A DNA stretch of 64,000 bases, taken from positions 124,001 to 188,000 of the forward strand of contig NBAY01000052.1 of NCBI GenBank assembly GCA_002794775.1, in the 5' to 3' direction. The notes below the pieces were generated by a model. The model was not told the origin of the DNA. It ran no database searches and saw only the letters and a list, made by a program, of their open reading frames with translations. Positions 45,745-57,775 of the stretch are shown piece by piece (position 1 is the stretch's first letter; every line of letters starts with the position of its first letter). Origin of the DNA: Porodaedalea pini (lineage: Eukaryota; Basidiomycota; Agaricomycetes; Hymenochaetales; Hymenochaetaceae). The position numbers and the translations under genes are program-made.

Positions 45745-47255
45745 ATGGGCCAGGTCAACAGCTGCTCCTATCATCATCTCCCGACCAAACACTCCGAGGA
45801 AGGATATTGTGCTCTCTGCGATCAAAGGTTCTCCGCGTCGCGAGGTCCGCACCGCGACATCGTGCGTTCTCTCAGTTCCTCATTTACTTATCGCATGTAC
45901 TCAAACCTTGCTGACTGCCGTAAATCTGCAAACAGCCCGACGAGAAGGGCGGACTGGATGGGAAGGATGGACTCAACGAGAAAAGCAAAGTCGGCAAGAG
46001 AGTCGGACCGGTTGAAAATCCTTTCAAGTCTGCAGACTGCTCCGGGGATGATCGGGCAAGCAGAGTACAGCATTTTCATTACAAATTTCCCGACCATATA
46101 TTTCGCTGCTTTCACTGCACACGCTTCTTCTATTCACAAGAAGCGCTGCTCGACGTAAGTAGTCAGTGAACTGGCATACGGTTTTATTGCCTTCCCGCCG
46201 TCTGTACTACAGTTGCTAAGTGGCTTATCCGGCAGCACATAAACGCATCGAAAGGCGACCGCACGCAAAACACGCGTTTGAACAGGACGGCCGATGCGAG
46301 CGATTTTTGCGGAATTTGCAAGCGATCGTACGCGTGCGGTATTCTTGATGTAAGTACGTTTCGTCTTCTTTCTTGAAGTGTGCTATTATTGAATCAGGAA
46401 CGATATTTTCCAATGCGTGGAAAAAAAAAAGCATCTTAACTCTGCGTTATTACATATACAGCGACCGGAAATATCAAAGCAAGACCTCGAGACCGAACGA
46501 GTATGCGATTGCTGCGTTCGATGCGGGATTTATTTCATTTCAAAGGAGCAGAAACGGAAGGTTTGTATACACGTAGTATGATCGGTCTGCATGATGACTT
46601 GGTGGCCAGATACATGATATTAATTATTGCACTGTATTATCTTAGCACTTCCGGGACGTCGAGCACCACATCCTGCACGTCCAAGCAGAGCACGACTCCC
46701 AGGCAGGTGCTGAAGCCAACTTATCTGCTCCTGGCTCCGCTTCATCCGCCTCGTTCTCTTCAGACGACCTTGATGACTCGGAGGACCTCGAATATCCAGC
46801 CGCTGCGCTCTTTCCCATACCCACGACGGTGCTCCCTTCCCATGCTCATCCGCCTCCGGCTCTTATATCCCTCAAGTCATCGTACGCGCCCGAGCTGCGC
46901 GCTGGGGCCAATGATGCGCCTCCACCTCTGGCGACTCGACGCAGTCTGTCGCTGGCCAACTACGGCTCCGGCTCCAGCTCCAGCTCCGTCGCACGCAAGG
47001 TGACCATCACGGAGCAGTTCGAGTGCCCTCTGTGCTTGGAGAACGAGACGGACATCGCGTCGTTGCCGTGCGGACACGTCTTTGGTACTTCGTACGTATT
47101 TCGTTTTTTTTTTTTTTTTTTTTGACTATAGTTGCGTGAATTCTTATTATTTCGTTTTCTGTAGATGTATCTACAAGACCCTTAACTCTGATCCTCGCTG
47201 CCCGCTCTGCCGACGATACGTAGGTGCGGGCACGGTTCGAAGGGTACAGGCGTGA
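45745..47255 (+). CDS. Zinc-finger and RING-domain protein, putative E3 ubiquitin ligase, 361 aa
   Basis: Six exons, all joined in frame: 45745-45861, 45936-46154, 46236-46349, 46462-46560, 46646-47091 and 47165-47255. The protein has Cys/His pairs at YCALCDQRF, FRCFHCTRFFYSQEALLDHI, FCGICKRSYACG and VCDCCVRCGIYF with HFRDVEHH, suggesting several C2H2-like fingers. A Ser/Asp-rich linker follows. A C-terminal C3HC4 RING (FECPLCLENETDIASLPCGH, then CIYKTLNSDPRCPLCRRYV) ends the chain; one intron cuts the RING. RING proteins with this layout usually recruit E2 enzymes. The fingers may recognise substrate or nucleic acid. The last intron holds a 20-T run. Confidence 0.75.
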
Positions 47256-47836
47256 AGTCAATCTGGATGCAAAGCATTGAAGGAGGGGGAATTCCTTTGT
47301 ATCATTGTACCTTTTGTGCTTCCTTCTCATTATCACTCTCATGCTCCACTCGGCATTGTACTTCTAGACAAGGAATCTTGTATGATACGTTATACTAACA
47401 AGTATTTGAGATGCTACAGAAGAGGTATGAGAAGTGCCTGAGTGAAAAAAGCAAGGCGAGTAAGTAGCTGCGAGCGAGGGCCGCGTGTATCGGTACGTGT
47501 TACACGGATTCGACTTTAAGAGTGCTGAGATGCAGAAGAAAGGAGGGAGGGAAAATCTGTGCAGGTGTCGTAAATACGAGGTCGTCTCGTGAGTAGCGGT
47601 GTAGCAATGTAGCAGCGTAGCGGTTACACAAGGAGAATCCTGAAGAATGGAAGGGTACGCGGAAGGGGTATAAAGAGAGAGGGAGCAGAACGTAAGCAAA
47701 GCCGGCAGATACCAGCAATCGCGCGCATTATCAGAACCGAAAGCAAAATCAGTGCAAAAGGGGCAAGCTGCAAGATCCTCCAAAACAAACGCACGACCAT
47801 AAGACAAAATGACAATATCATCAGCAGCCTCCCCAC
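47256..47836. other. Convergent 3' spacer
   Basis: About 580 bases between the stops of the RING gene (+) and the CSC1-like gene (-). No supported gene. Confidence 0.45.
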
Positions 47837-50800
47837 CTAGTCATCATCCCCGTCCCTCCACGGGCCCCCAGGCGGGTGCCCCTCAACCTTCACATGCCCG
47901 TCCTCATCCATCCTCGCATTTTCGCACCCCGTCGGGATGCCCGCCCGCTCGTTCTCGCGCACCTCCGCCTCCGCGAGGCCCAGCCCGAGCTCGTCGTGCG
48001 GGATCCAGATCGGGCGGATCGGCTCCGCACTCGCGGGGTGGTAAAAGTCCCTCGGCTCGTCCTCGTCATCGTCCGCTGCTGCAGGATCGTACCGCCCGCG
48101 TCCCGCGGTGCGCGAGCGTTGGCTATCTGAGTCGCGTGCAGGGCGCTTTTGGTCGGCATGGCGCCGGCGCCGGAGGGCGTCCGACCCGCCGGAGGCGATG
48201 GAGGACGAACCATTTGAGCTGCGACGAGCGAACATACTGTACGACTCGTCCGCTTTAGTAAGCGGGAGCGCGCGGATCAGCGGGCTGTATGCGGCGTTCA
48301 ACGCGCTATGGCAGCACATCTACACAAAAACGGAAAGCAAAGCCCCACGCCAAAGACAAATCACTCAGTAACCTCTCCAAAGAAATCCTCCATGTCGAGG
48401 AAGAGAAAGAGACGTACCGTAAGAAATATAAGCACGAGCATGAGGATCGCCTGCGGAATCGCGCTCGGCGCTCGCGCCTCATCGCGCGCCAGGAAGAACA
48501 GGGTACAGAGGCAGATCTGCTGGATGTACATCCCGACGAAGACGTGCTGGATCGCGCGGGGGAAGAAGAGTCCGCCGGTGTCCGTCGCTGCGCGCTGCCC
48601 GAGCTGGTAGAGGAAGCGGTACTTGTACATCTGGTAGAAGAGGAAGAACGTCGCGACCGCGAGCCCATTGATGATCGGGGAGATGACCATGTATGCAATA
48701 CCTACAATAATTATTCGGAGTTGACTGAGAAAACAAAAGACGGCAGAAAGAGGAGACATACTGATAACAGCGATAAGCGTCGTCGCAGGGAAGAGCGTCC
48801 CCCATTTGACGCTCTCCAGCGTATACTCGACATTGTACACGGAACGCGGTGTGCTCCCCATTACGGACAGCTTGATATAGTACAGCAGAAAGTTCACGGC
48901 CTGTAGATACCCGGCGCCGGCGCCGGAGAGGCCCTGCAGGACGATGTACGTAAGGAAGAAAGTGGACGCCTGTGGGAGCGAGCTTGCGAGGAGTGACGGG
49001 ATCGATGTTGGGTCCTTGAGGAGTCCCGGGAGCGCGGCGATCAGGCCTGAGGAGAGCGTCACGATTAGGAATGAGTGCTATTTCAGACACAAATTTTAAA
49101 AAGCATTCAGCCACCAAGGGATAAAAAGAAAGCAATGCGAGAGACTTACGATGACCTGGAAGATAAAGTAGCGCGTCATGAGGCTGAGCTCCAGGCCAGT
49201 CCGGCGCGGAATGCCCTCGAAGCGCGCGAGGAGGCGCAGCACGACGGGGAGGATTTCCATGAGGAGCGCGAGCAGCGCCGCGGGAGGACACCCTGGATGA
49301 ACCCGATAGCGAAAGACGGGAGCTTGCACAGCCAGGACAGCCAGGTGTATGTCTCGCAGAGGTTCGCCACATTCGATACCGCGCCGATGAATGCCACTAT
49401 CATGCCGCGTCAGAAATCAGTCCATACACATTCCGGTCCCAGAGCGGAGAAAGAAGGGAATCGGGGAAGGGGAAAAAAGAAAGACGCACCAGGAATCGAC
49501 CAAAGGATGATCAGCGCCGCGGTAATCGCATAGCTCACAACCGTGCGCATCCGCATCTCCGCAGGCAGCAGCCCCAAATTGCCCCAGATCACATCCGCAG
49601 GCGCGACTTCGATGTACTTTCTGCTCATCGCGAATGGCTTGTGGTGAACGAGCGCCTGCACCGCAAGATGCGCCGCGATCTGCTGGTTGAATAGCACGAA
49701 CGCGCTGTTCAGCGCTGGGTACGTCTCCGATACTTCTTGCGCATCTCCGGATTTCCGGGCGGCGCGGCGAGCCTTGCGTTCCTTCTTCGTTGCGCGGCGG
49801 GTACGCCATCCATCCTCCTTCCTACTACCTTCGGAGTCATATTCGTCGTCAGAGCTGCCGAAACTGCTACTGGAGCCCCGCCGCTCCCGCCGTTTCAGCC
49901 CCCTTCCCAGCCCGACTTTCCCCGCCAGCCCACCAGCAACAGCGTCTACATTGGTTCCGGTTTCGCTGCGTATTATCGCACGGCCCCTTTCCAACAGCTT
50001 TGTCGTCTCCTCGATCTCTGCACGCGCCCATGTGATGCTGTTGACCTTCGTGCCGAGCAGCGGCAGCGAGAATGGGAGCGGGCCGAGAGGCAAGCGGTGT
50101 GTGGGCCAGTCCTTCTTGGGGACGACCGATTCCGCGAGTGTTAGGCCGTGTTCTCTGTCTGAGGAGGAGGAGGAGACGGAGGAGGGGGAGGGGGAACGCG
50201 TGAGAGGCTCGCCGGACGAAGACCCAGAGGCGCGTGGCGCGTCGCCACTCTCTCTGTCCCTCTCCTTCTCCCTCCCCGTCTTCGTCCCCTTCTTCAAACT
50301 CATCTGCACCGCCATCGCGACCAGCTTCGTCTCCGCCGCCTCCAGGACGTTGCACGCCTTCATTCTGCGGTTGTAGATATCGGGCAGCTCCTTCAGGTCG
50401 CGGTTGAGCCAGATCTTGCGCACGCCGCCGGGGAGGTGCGAGAAGAGGTGCGTGAGCGCGGGCACGTTGAGCACTTCGGGGCGGATGCCCGTGATGAGGA
50501 TTGTGTTGGCCTGTGCGGAGGCAGAATGCTTTTCGTCGACGAGGTAGTCCTGCCGTGTGCGGATGAAGTGCCGCATCTCGGTGTAAATCACGAAGCCGAT
50601 CCAGACTGCGCGCATACATAGTTAATTCCTCCCCTCGGATGAAAAGGAAAAAGAGAACGCACTAGTGAACGCCCACGCGCAGCACAAATGCGCCCAATAC
50701 CTTTCCTGCCTCGCCGTGCCGATGTTCCCGAACGTGAAGCGGTTGAGGCCTGTCTGGCCCGAACCGGTATTGACGCCGTCGACGGGGAGCAGCACGGCCC

Positions 50801-51369
50801 ACGAGATGAGCCAGATGGGCAGGAAGATGCGCACCATCATGCGCAGAAAGCGCACAAACATGTACGCGTCGACGCCGTTCTGGTGCTTGATCGTGCTGAA
50901 CTCGGCGTTCCAGATCTTGAAGGGCCAGCCCCACGGGCTTTTTCCGAGCGGCGGGGAGCGTTTGCTGGGGAGATGAAATTGTCAGTGACGTTGATACATC
51001 AGAAGGAGCGTTGAATACCCCTTTCCAGGATATTGCACTCCACTTGGCATGCATTGAAGAAACCAAGCAGATAACTCACCTCTCGTCCTTCGGGACATAC
51101 GTCCTCGGCTCATATATCGCCTTGAAATACAAGCGCAGGAGCGAGAACGCGATAATCTCGACCGCGAAGATGGCAGCATTTGTCCAGAGCGAGGTGAGGA
51201 ACGTCGACGTCGACTTTGTCCTCGCGGTCGCCTGTAAGTCGGTCGAGTTGTCCGCCCTAGAGTGAATATTGAACACAGGGTGAGCAAGAGCAAACGCATG
51301 TTGTGATTGCGTGAGAGTGATAAGTATAACAGCGATTATAGCGAGGGACGCATTTGATGTCGTTGGCAT
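47837..51369 (-). CDS. CSC1/OSCA-type cation channel (DUF221, PHM7 family)
   Basis: Membrane protein of the CSC1/OSCA/TMEM63 family, osmosensitive or mechanosensitive calcium-permeable channels. The likely start at 51369 gives a signal-like hydrophobic N-terminus (MPTTSNASLAIIAVILITLT); the frame is open further upstream to 51579, so a longer form is possible. LWTNAAIFAVEIIAFSLLRL, then MVRIFLPIWLISWAVLLPVD, form the N-terminal transmembrane part. The cytosolic domain holds ITGIRPEVLNVPALTHLFSH and LPDIYNRRMKACNVLEAAE. The 7TM block includes VIWGNLGLLPAEMRMRTVVS, ITLVTGLSSG-like segments and SVMGSTPRSVYNVEYTLESV. The C-terminal tail has RDFYHPASAEPIRPIWIPHD, matching the fungal PHM7 extracellular/tail domain. 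The charged loop at about 49750-50270 (KKERKARRAARK, Ser-rich) is likely regulatory. Confidence 0.87.
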
Positions 51370-51953
51370 TCGGAACCTCGAGGCATGCGACCGCCTTGCA
51401 ACCAAGGCAGAAGGACCAAGTAGTCGTTGAAGAGGGGAAGAGAGACTTACATTGCTCAAGGGCGGGTGCCCGTGCGCCGAGAGCGCAAAGCTGACTGGGA
51501 GTAGCAAAGGAGGATGAAGAGGGGGAAAGGGAGAAAGAGTGGCCATGGCGGCACCACTCATTTCGCTTTGTATTCGCAAAATTAGCAGGCATCAACGAGG
51601 TAAGGCCCAGGGCCTCGCTGGTGGCTCTCGTTTTGTTTCTCAAGAGCGACCGTGACATCATTTACTAAGATGGTAAGTTACTCTCCTCCTTTCTCTTTCT
51701 TTCTCTATATGCGAACTTGTGATGAATATTTACTGTACACTGGGATTAATATTTGCATCTGGCCTCACATACATAAACAAGCTTGTCAACAATCGCCTAC
51801 AGTAATTTCCATACACGGTCATTATGGATCGGCATTGTGCTTTGTCCGTATGTATTCAATTCATTAAATTCACCTTCTACAGTAGACAGTCGTGTCTGAT
51901 ATTATGAACGGGTATGATAATAAAAACAAATACATAAGCATACTCTTCGACCA
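51370..51953. other. Spacer between CSC1-like and TLG1-like genes
   Basis: About 580 bases holding the CSC1-like promoter and leader. A GTAAGT on the minus strand near 51450 may mark a 5' untranslated intron. No gene seen. Confidence 0.4.
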
Positions 51954-53234
51954 TCACATGAGAATCACCATAAGCAGCAGGATACACAGAATAACAATCA
52001 AGATGGCGATACACCAACCGCTCTTCGTTTCTACATAAAAAAAAGCAGTGTTAGAATTTCATGACAATCCGGTAAAATAGAACGCACCTTCCGTCTCGCG
52101 CACGAAACGTTGTATACGTCTCAGCGATGTACTCAGCTTCGTCTCTGTCCGGTCCACGTTCTGCTCGAGGTCGCCTAGTAATCTTTGAGGGCTACGAGTC
52201 AGCACAACTCGGCTCATCCAGCCAGGGAGGAAACACGCACTCTACATGTTCCCCAATTTCCTCTCCCATTAACCCTGCCTGCTCTGTCAGCGTCACCACC
52301 GTCCCAGAGATCGAGTCGAGCGTCTTGTCCTGCTCCTGTATGATCATCTGCTCGCGTCCCACACCACATATAGTAGTTAGCCAGCTATCCATGCGAATAA
52401 AGAGGATATGAGGAGGGAGGAAGAGAACCGCACCTGCTGCTCCATACGACTCCACGCAGCCTGCTCATCGCCATCGCCGTCATCTGGCTTACCGTCGCCA
52501 GATCGCTGGAGTGGGTCAGCGAAACCTGACTTGGGACGCGAGGTCGGAGACGAGGGCGCGTAACGCGGCGTGCGCGACGATCCTAGTTTCTATTTTCCCG
52601 CGACAGAAATCAAAAGAGAAATGTGGAAAAAAAAAGTCGTCGAGGTCAGTCACGAGTAAAACAAGGCGGAAACGGACGAACCTCAGAAGAAGCAACCTCC
52701 GCGCGCATGTTCTAGTCCTTGACGAATGCACGTTCGCGTTACGAGTCAGCCAGACCTCCATGAACGAGACATAATACAATGGCACGCACATCAAGCTCCC
52801 GCCTTACCTCGCGCACGTAGCGCCGCCGCGTCTGCACCTCGCCATCGTTCAGTCCAAAGAAGCGCGGGCCGGTCGTCTCGACGACTCTGTTCATTCGTTC
52901 ATTCATTGGGAAAGCGTCGCACGTTAGTATCATTCGTGCGGATATGAAGGAAGAAGAATGAACACGAGAGACGGGAAAGAAAATGAAGGAAGGAAGGAAG
53001 AAAACTCGAGCTCACCGCACACTCTCCTCAAGATCCTCCAAATCCGCCTCAAGCGCGCTGAGCGTCGCCTTCAGCTCGCTCCGCGCATACGCCAGCTCCT
53101 CGCCCTCCTCCCCGCGCCCACCCGCCGGCGCCATACCGCGAATCCGGCGGAAGCTCGCGAGGAGCGTGCCCGCGCTCGCGAGCGTCCCCTGTATCTCGCG
53201 CTGCACCTCATCGTACGGATCGTCCGTCGTCATT
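51954..53234 (-). CDS. TLG1: t-SNARE of the Tlg1/syntaxin-6 family
   Basis: A Qc-SNARE for endosome to trans-Golgi fusion. The first true ATG is at 53234 (MTTDDPYDEVQREIQGTLAS), the usual start of this family; the frame upstream has no other ATG before a stop. The N-terminal three-helix region covers LKATLSALEADLEDLEESV and TTGPRFFGLNDGEVQTRRRY. A tiny 30-base exon encodes NMRAEVASSE. The SNARE motif follows (QMIIQEQDKTLDSISGTVVT, LTEQAGLMGEEIGEHVE, LLGDLEQNVDRTETKL), with a conserved central glutamine of the Q-SNARE layer. A single C-terminal membrane anchor (SGWCIAILIVILCILLLMVI) ends at the stop 51954-51956. Confidence 0.88.
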
Positions 53235-54046
53235 CCGGCCCCGCCGCGAAGCCCACGCTCCAACTCCGACTCCGACTCTGGCTTGGATTTTGGTTGGTAA
53301 ATGTCAGTGTCCGTTGATTCTGCCGTCACTGCCTAGTGTCTCCGTCTCCTGTACGGGTTATGCTTTGTCTGTTTCAGCTAGAGCTCCGGGAGGAAAGAAG
53401 CTAGTTGAAGAAGGGCGAGGACACTAGACACTGCGCCCTTGTTTGCGGGCAAAGTAGAGAGCTTGAATTATCAAGTGGTGATATGCTTGTGTCGTGCAGC
53501 AAAGTGCAAAGTAAAGTTACAGTCTGAGAGGGTGAGATCACACAGTGGACACGACGCGCTGCGCGTCGCATCGGCAAACTCCGTACTGTGCTATCGGCGA
53601 AAGACTTGAAAGCATGCACTACATTCCGCCGCTCGAATGAAAAAGTGTGCACCAACATCGTGACTCTATTGCACCAACTACACCATCACCAGATGGTAAA
53701 AACGGAAGGACTATACGAGCTATAACTCATAAGGATCTTAACTTTGAACGAGAAACAGACATCGATGCATCGACAGTATGGAAGACGAGGACGAGCAGCA
53801 CGGATGGCAATGGTATCATGTGGATAAATAACATGATGAAGAGAAAAGGAGAGAAGAAAATATCATAATGAGCGAGACTAGGAGAGAAAGCTGGAGCGGC
53901 GAAGTGACTTTTGCGATGCTCGAAGACGACGATATAAGAGAAGAAAAGAAATATTAATGGCCATGGAGAATGAGATGGTAAGTATTGAGATTGAGATCGG
54001 AGAGTCGACCTTCGTAATGGCATTGTCGATTCTTATTTCAGGTGTG
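53235..54046. other. Intergenic region, no gene seen
   Basis: About 800 bases between the TLG1-like start and the stop of the PHD/chromodomain gene. Only short unlinked frames occur. Confidence 0.4.
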
Positions 54047-57000
54047 TTACGTCCACTTCCACTTCTTCCTCACCGCCATATGCAGCTTGTTGCGCACCTC
54101 CCTCAACAGATAAATCGAGTCGTCATCGCGTAACTCGAGCTTCTCCGCAGATGCGGCGACATAGAACTGGTTGATCAGCTCATCGGCATTCGGCAAGCCG
54201 TCCTTAACCAGCCAGTCGCACTCCTTTAGAGGATACCTACAATTCCAATTGATTGAATGAGCATTGTCCATGTTGCAGTGGACGTCCTAGGACTCACCCG
54301 AGCCATTTAATAAGCCACAGATGTACACGTTCTGCACTCCCGACGTCCTTAAGATCTGCAACCGATCTCCCGATGATCTTTTCGACGATGAAGTAGTCTT
54401 CCAACGCGTTGCTCGCTTGGCCCGGCCAATCGCAGTCTGGACGGCTGCAAGGGCTATTGGCATTTCCCTTAACGTCGCTTTGAGCTGATGATAAACAATA
54501 AGTACTGTATGCGTTTCTCGATTAAAGCTGAGAGCTCACGATCATTGCTGATTTTATTTGACGTTCGGGCACGGCATTTGACAGACCAAAAGGCAAAACA
54601 ATCCATGAGGTAGAGTCGTGGTAGAAGTTTAATGAGAAGACTTACATGAAAGAGCATGGCGGACAGACAAACGCAGCTTCCGGAACCAACCTCGCGTCGC
54701 CCTCCGTGACTCCGACGCACCGGTAGTGAAAATGCAAGTCACATCTGAAAGCTGTCAGGTAACCATCGTCGCATCGACATGATACCCTTTACATACCTAT
54801 CACATTGCAGTAGCTATGGGGACCAAGAAATCAGTTTATTGTGGACCGCATTGAAGGCTGCAGGTCAGACATACCTGATGACCGAACTTCTCTGCAACAA
54901 CGGACTTTGTCGGCCAGTCACATTGTTTAAGAGCTTCAGGAGGATGTACGGGTGCTACCGCACCCGCCTCTGCCTTCGGTGGCTTTCCTCGCTGCTTGCT
55001 TCCAGAACTGTGCGCGGAAGTCGAGGATCCGCCAGCTTCATGACCCAGCTTTCTCCGCTTCGTAGACCCAGCTGATGAGGGGTTGATAGTCTGGCATGAT
55101 TCCTGGGTACGGGTGCAGCCTCTCTTCTGATGGACGTAGAGAGAGCTTTTGTGGATGTAACCCCGACCGCACTTGTTTGGGCACCAGTGTTTAAGAAGCC
55201 TGACAGCCTCCCGCTTCTGCGCTTTGGCCTTTCCGCCTGCAAGAGAGATGAGCGGTATGGACGGCGAAGATGATGGGGAAGCGATAGAGCGAGAGGCCAT
55301 TTTCTCTTCTGGTTCTAGTTCAGGCGGGTCGCCATAGTCGTCGTCATCCGACGAGTCCTCATCTTCAGATGCAAGAGGTGTGAGAGGCGAGGGTGATCTA
55401 TCTAAGTCAACCACGAAGCCAGTATCCCGGAATCTGACGCAGAAATGCAGGCCGGGTCAGCTGATGGCTGATATAGGCTGTCTTTCGCCTCCACAGCGTT
55501 AGAAATGGCTTTCCTCTTTAAAGCCACTCTTGGAGAGCGTGGAGTGGACGAATCGGAGGATAGCGGAGGAGAGATAAACGTTTTTCTCGGGTCAAAAGGT
55601 GCATGAACGCCGGACAACTGTAAAGCCGTCGAAGAAGAATATTTTTCAAGCGTCCCGTCGGTTTCAGTACCTAAGCCAAGTCTGACTTCGGAAAACAGAG
55701 CTGAATGGGGACTTTGATCAAGAAGCGGGGCAAGGTAGCTTGGGAATGAGGTTTGGTTCCGAGCAACAATATCAATTGAGAAAGGCCCATTGGCGAGCGT
55801 AGCTGCTGAGGTGTTTCCAGAGAAAGATTCGTCCTCTGGCACCGGGTCGAGATTGCTTGTGTCAACTGTTGTGAAAGATTCCATGAACTCTGCCTCGTTG
55901 AAAGATTTCTGCGGCGACACTGCGTTCGCTATAATAATAATAATTATTAGCAGACAACAGATAGTAGGAAACGCGAAACCGGAGGCTCACCATCAGCGCG
56001 GTCGCTGTTCATCTCGGAGACATCTTTGCTCTTCGTAGTAAGGCCCTGATCATCGGTCATCACACCGGCATCACTGAGAACTACGAGTGCGCCAACGATA
56101 AATATAGATTTTAGATGCATATACACAAAGACTCACTTTTCGTAGGTCCACAGCTCGTCTTCCTGAAACTAGACAGCATTTCCAGGATGCTCTTGAGTTC
56201 CGAGGAGGAACCACTGTCGCCTGTAACATGTGGAACATGATCAGTCTAAGATCCATATGCATATAAGGCCTATACTGACGCGCTGCTTCTGCATCCTTGA
56301 AGTACTCCATAGCCTCCTGAAAATCCATTGCGAGATACTCCAAGCGTTCCGCAAGGCTGAAGGGCTTAGTAGACGCATTGTCGTCCTTCGAGACCTTTAG
56401 ATAGCATTTTCCGGCGCCGACAGCATTCTTGAGCGCTAGAAGCTCGTCATGCAGGGTGAAAGCCAGGTTCCGATGCGTGTCGTTGAAGAGTAACGCTAGA
56501 TCCTCCTTATCAGCGTGTGCCTCATCGCGCGCGGCCTCTACCAGCTGGGCCAGCCGGTCAAGCATGAACCCGTACTCTTCGAACTGAAGAGCCGACGATT
56601 TGGTTGCAGCCGAGTTCGAAGAGGATGCCAAGAAGACAGAAGGCGAAGATAAAGGATCAGGAGAAGGAATAATGGTATTCGAAGCCACGGAAGAAGGTTG
56701 CGATCGAGTTTCAAGCAATTTTAGGTGCGATTCGAGGGAACTTTGGAGAGCTTTTGCTGTGGCTTCATTCGTCTCGAGGCGACGAGTGACATCGTCCAAT
56801 CGCGCGTCCGCTCCAATCGCGCGTCCAATCGCACACCGAGCACGGGCGAAATTGTATCCGCCACACTCTTCATAAGATCTGTACTTCTCTCCCGCTCTCT
56901 TTGTTCAGTCAACGCGACCTTCACGCCGTCCGCGACTGCGCCCTGCACTACATGACACAAAGAATCGAACCGCTCGCCAATGCGCCGCTCACGCTCGCGT

Positions 57001-57494
57001 TCCGCAGCCTCAAGCCGCTGCACCCGCTCCTCAACCACCGTTTCGAATCTCTGCAAGCGTGTCTCCACTCCTCTGACGGTGGTGTTGTTGAATCGCACCA
57101 GGAAATCTGCAAACTCATTCATCCGGGCGGCAACGAGTTGACAGTCAAGCTCGTGTCCCTTGTTGCTGGAGCGGTGCAGCTGAGGTGGCACGCTTGCGTG
57201 ATGAAGCGCAGGTTGCTGAGAAGGCACCTGCGAACGCAAGCCGGCCGTAGGTGGGGGCTGCTCATAATGCGTAGATTGAGGGTTGGGATGCGAATTTTTG
57301 TAGGGTATATCGCGGGACATCGTTACAGGTTGATGTGAAGCAGGAGCGCCACCTGTTATGCTCGTCAGCGGGCGCGACGTCTTGAACGACGCCGTAGGGT
57401 CCATAAGGTGACGAAAGACGCCTCGAGTCTTGGGCGTCGAAGGCGCGATGGTCTCTTCCCAAAACGGCATATACGCGTCAACAGACCAAAACAT
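54047..57494 (-). CDS. PHD finger and chromodomain protein with coiled-coil N-terminus; reading frame disrupted
   Basis: From the ATG at 57494 the protein has a polar N-terminus, then a long coiled coil (VRGVETRLQRFETVVEERVQ, AERERERRIGERFDSLCHVV). Next come Ser-rich linkers, a Cys/His segment (HWCPNKCGRGYIHKSSLYVH), an incomplete-looking PHD finger (LLQCDRCDLHFHYRCVGVTE, then FVCPPC) and a chromodomain-like block (YFIVEKIIGRSV, HLWLIKWLGYPLKECDWLVK). It ends RKKWKWT at 54047. PHD and chromodomains bind histone tails, so a chromatin role is inferred. A 17-bp tandem duplication at about 56795-56826 shifts the frame: the upstream frame ends LDARLERTRDWTM and the continuation DDVTRRLETNEATAKAL is in another frame. 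It could be a pseudogene, a rare allele or two separate genes. Confidence 0.65.
56795..56826. repeat. 17-bp tandem duplication that breaks a coding frame
   Basis: The 15-mer tccaatcgcgcgtcc occurs at 56795-56809 and again at 56812-56826, a 17-base offset. Seventeen is not a multiple of three. With one copy the two flanking minus-strand frames would be continuous. The unit contains no GT-AG borders and is far too short to be an intron. Confidence 0.85.
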
Positions 57495-57775
57495 GGCGAG
57501 AGAGGAATTAAAAAGAGAAGAGTGCGAAAGACGAGAGAAGATGATGCAAACGCACTAGAGCGGTGGAAGTTACTCAACGTAAATAGTCAATCTCTACGTA
57601 GATCCTTGATGCGTGCAGGAGAGGCGCCTTGGGCGCTCAGAGTTCATATACGTATATACAGACAAATCAAATACTACAAATCATCCAAATTCCAAATCGG
57701 AAACCTACGATATGCATTCCTTCCATTTTCATGAATTTGAAGTCCAGCAGTGTCGACGACATGATAACCCAGGTA

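Noticed and set aside
47104..47123. 20-base T run as a possible terminator or poly(A) insertion scar
   Set aside because: It lies inside a well-supported intron of the RING gene and has no flanking target duplication, so it is most simply a homopolymer tract.
48108..50376. Several long + frames opposite the CSC1-like gene
   Set aside because: The minus strand has consistent channel motifs throughout; the + frames are GC-driven shadows rich in Arg/Ser/Pro.
53235..53329. Upstream extension of the TLG1-like frame
   Set aside because: It has no ATG (the apparent start is GTG) and the family normally begins at the DPYDEVQ motif, so the start at 53234 was chosen.
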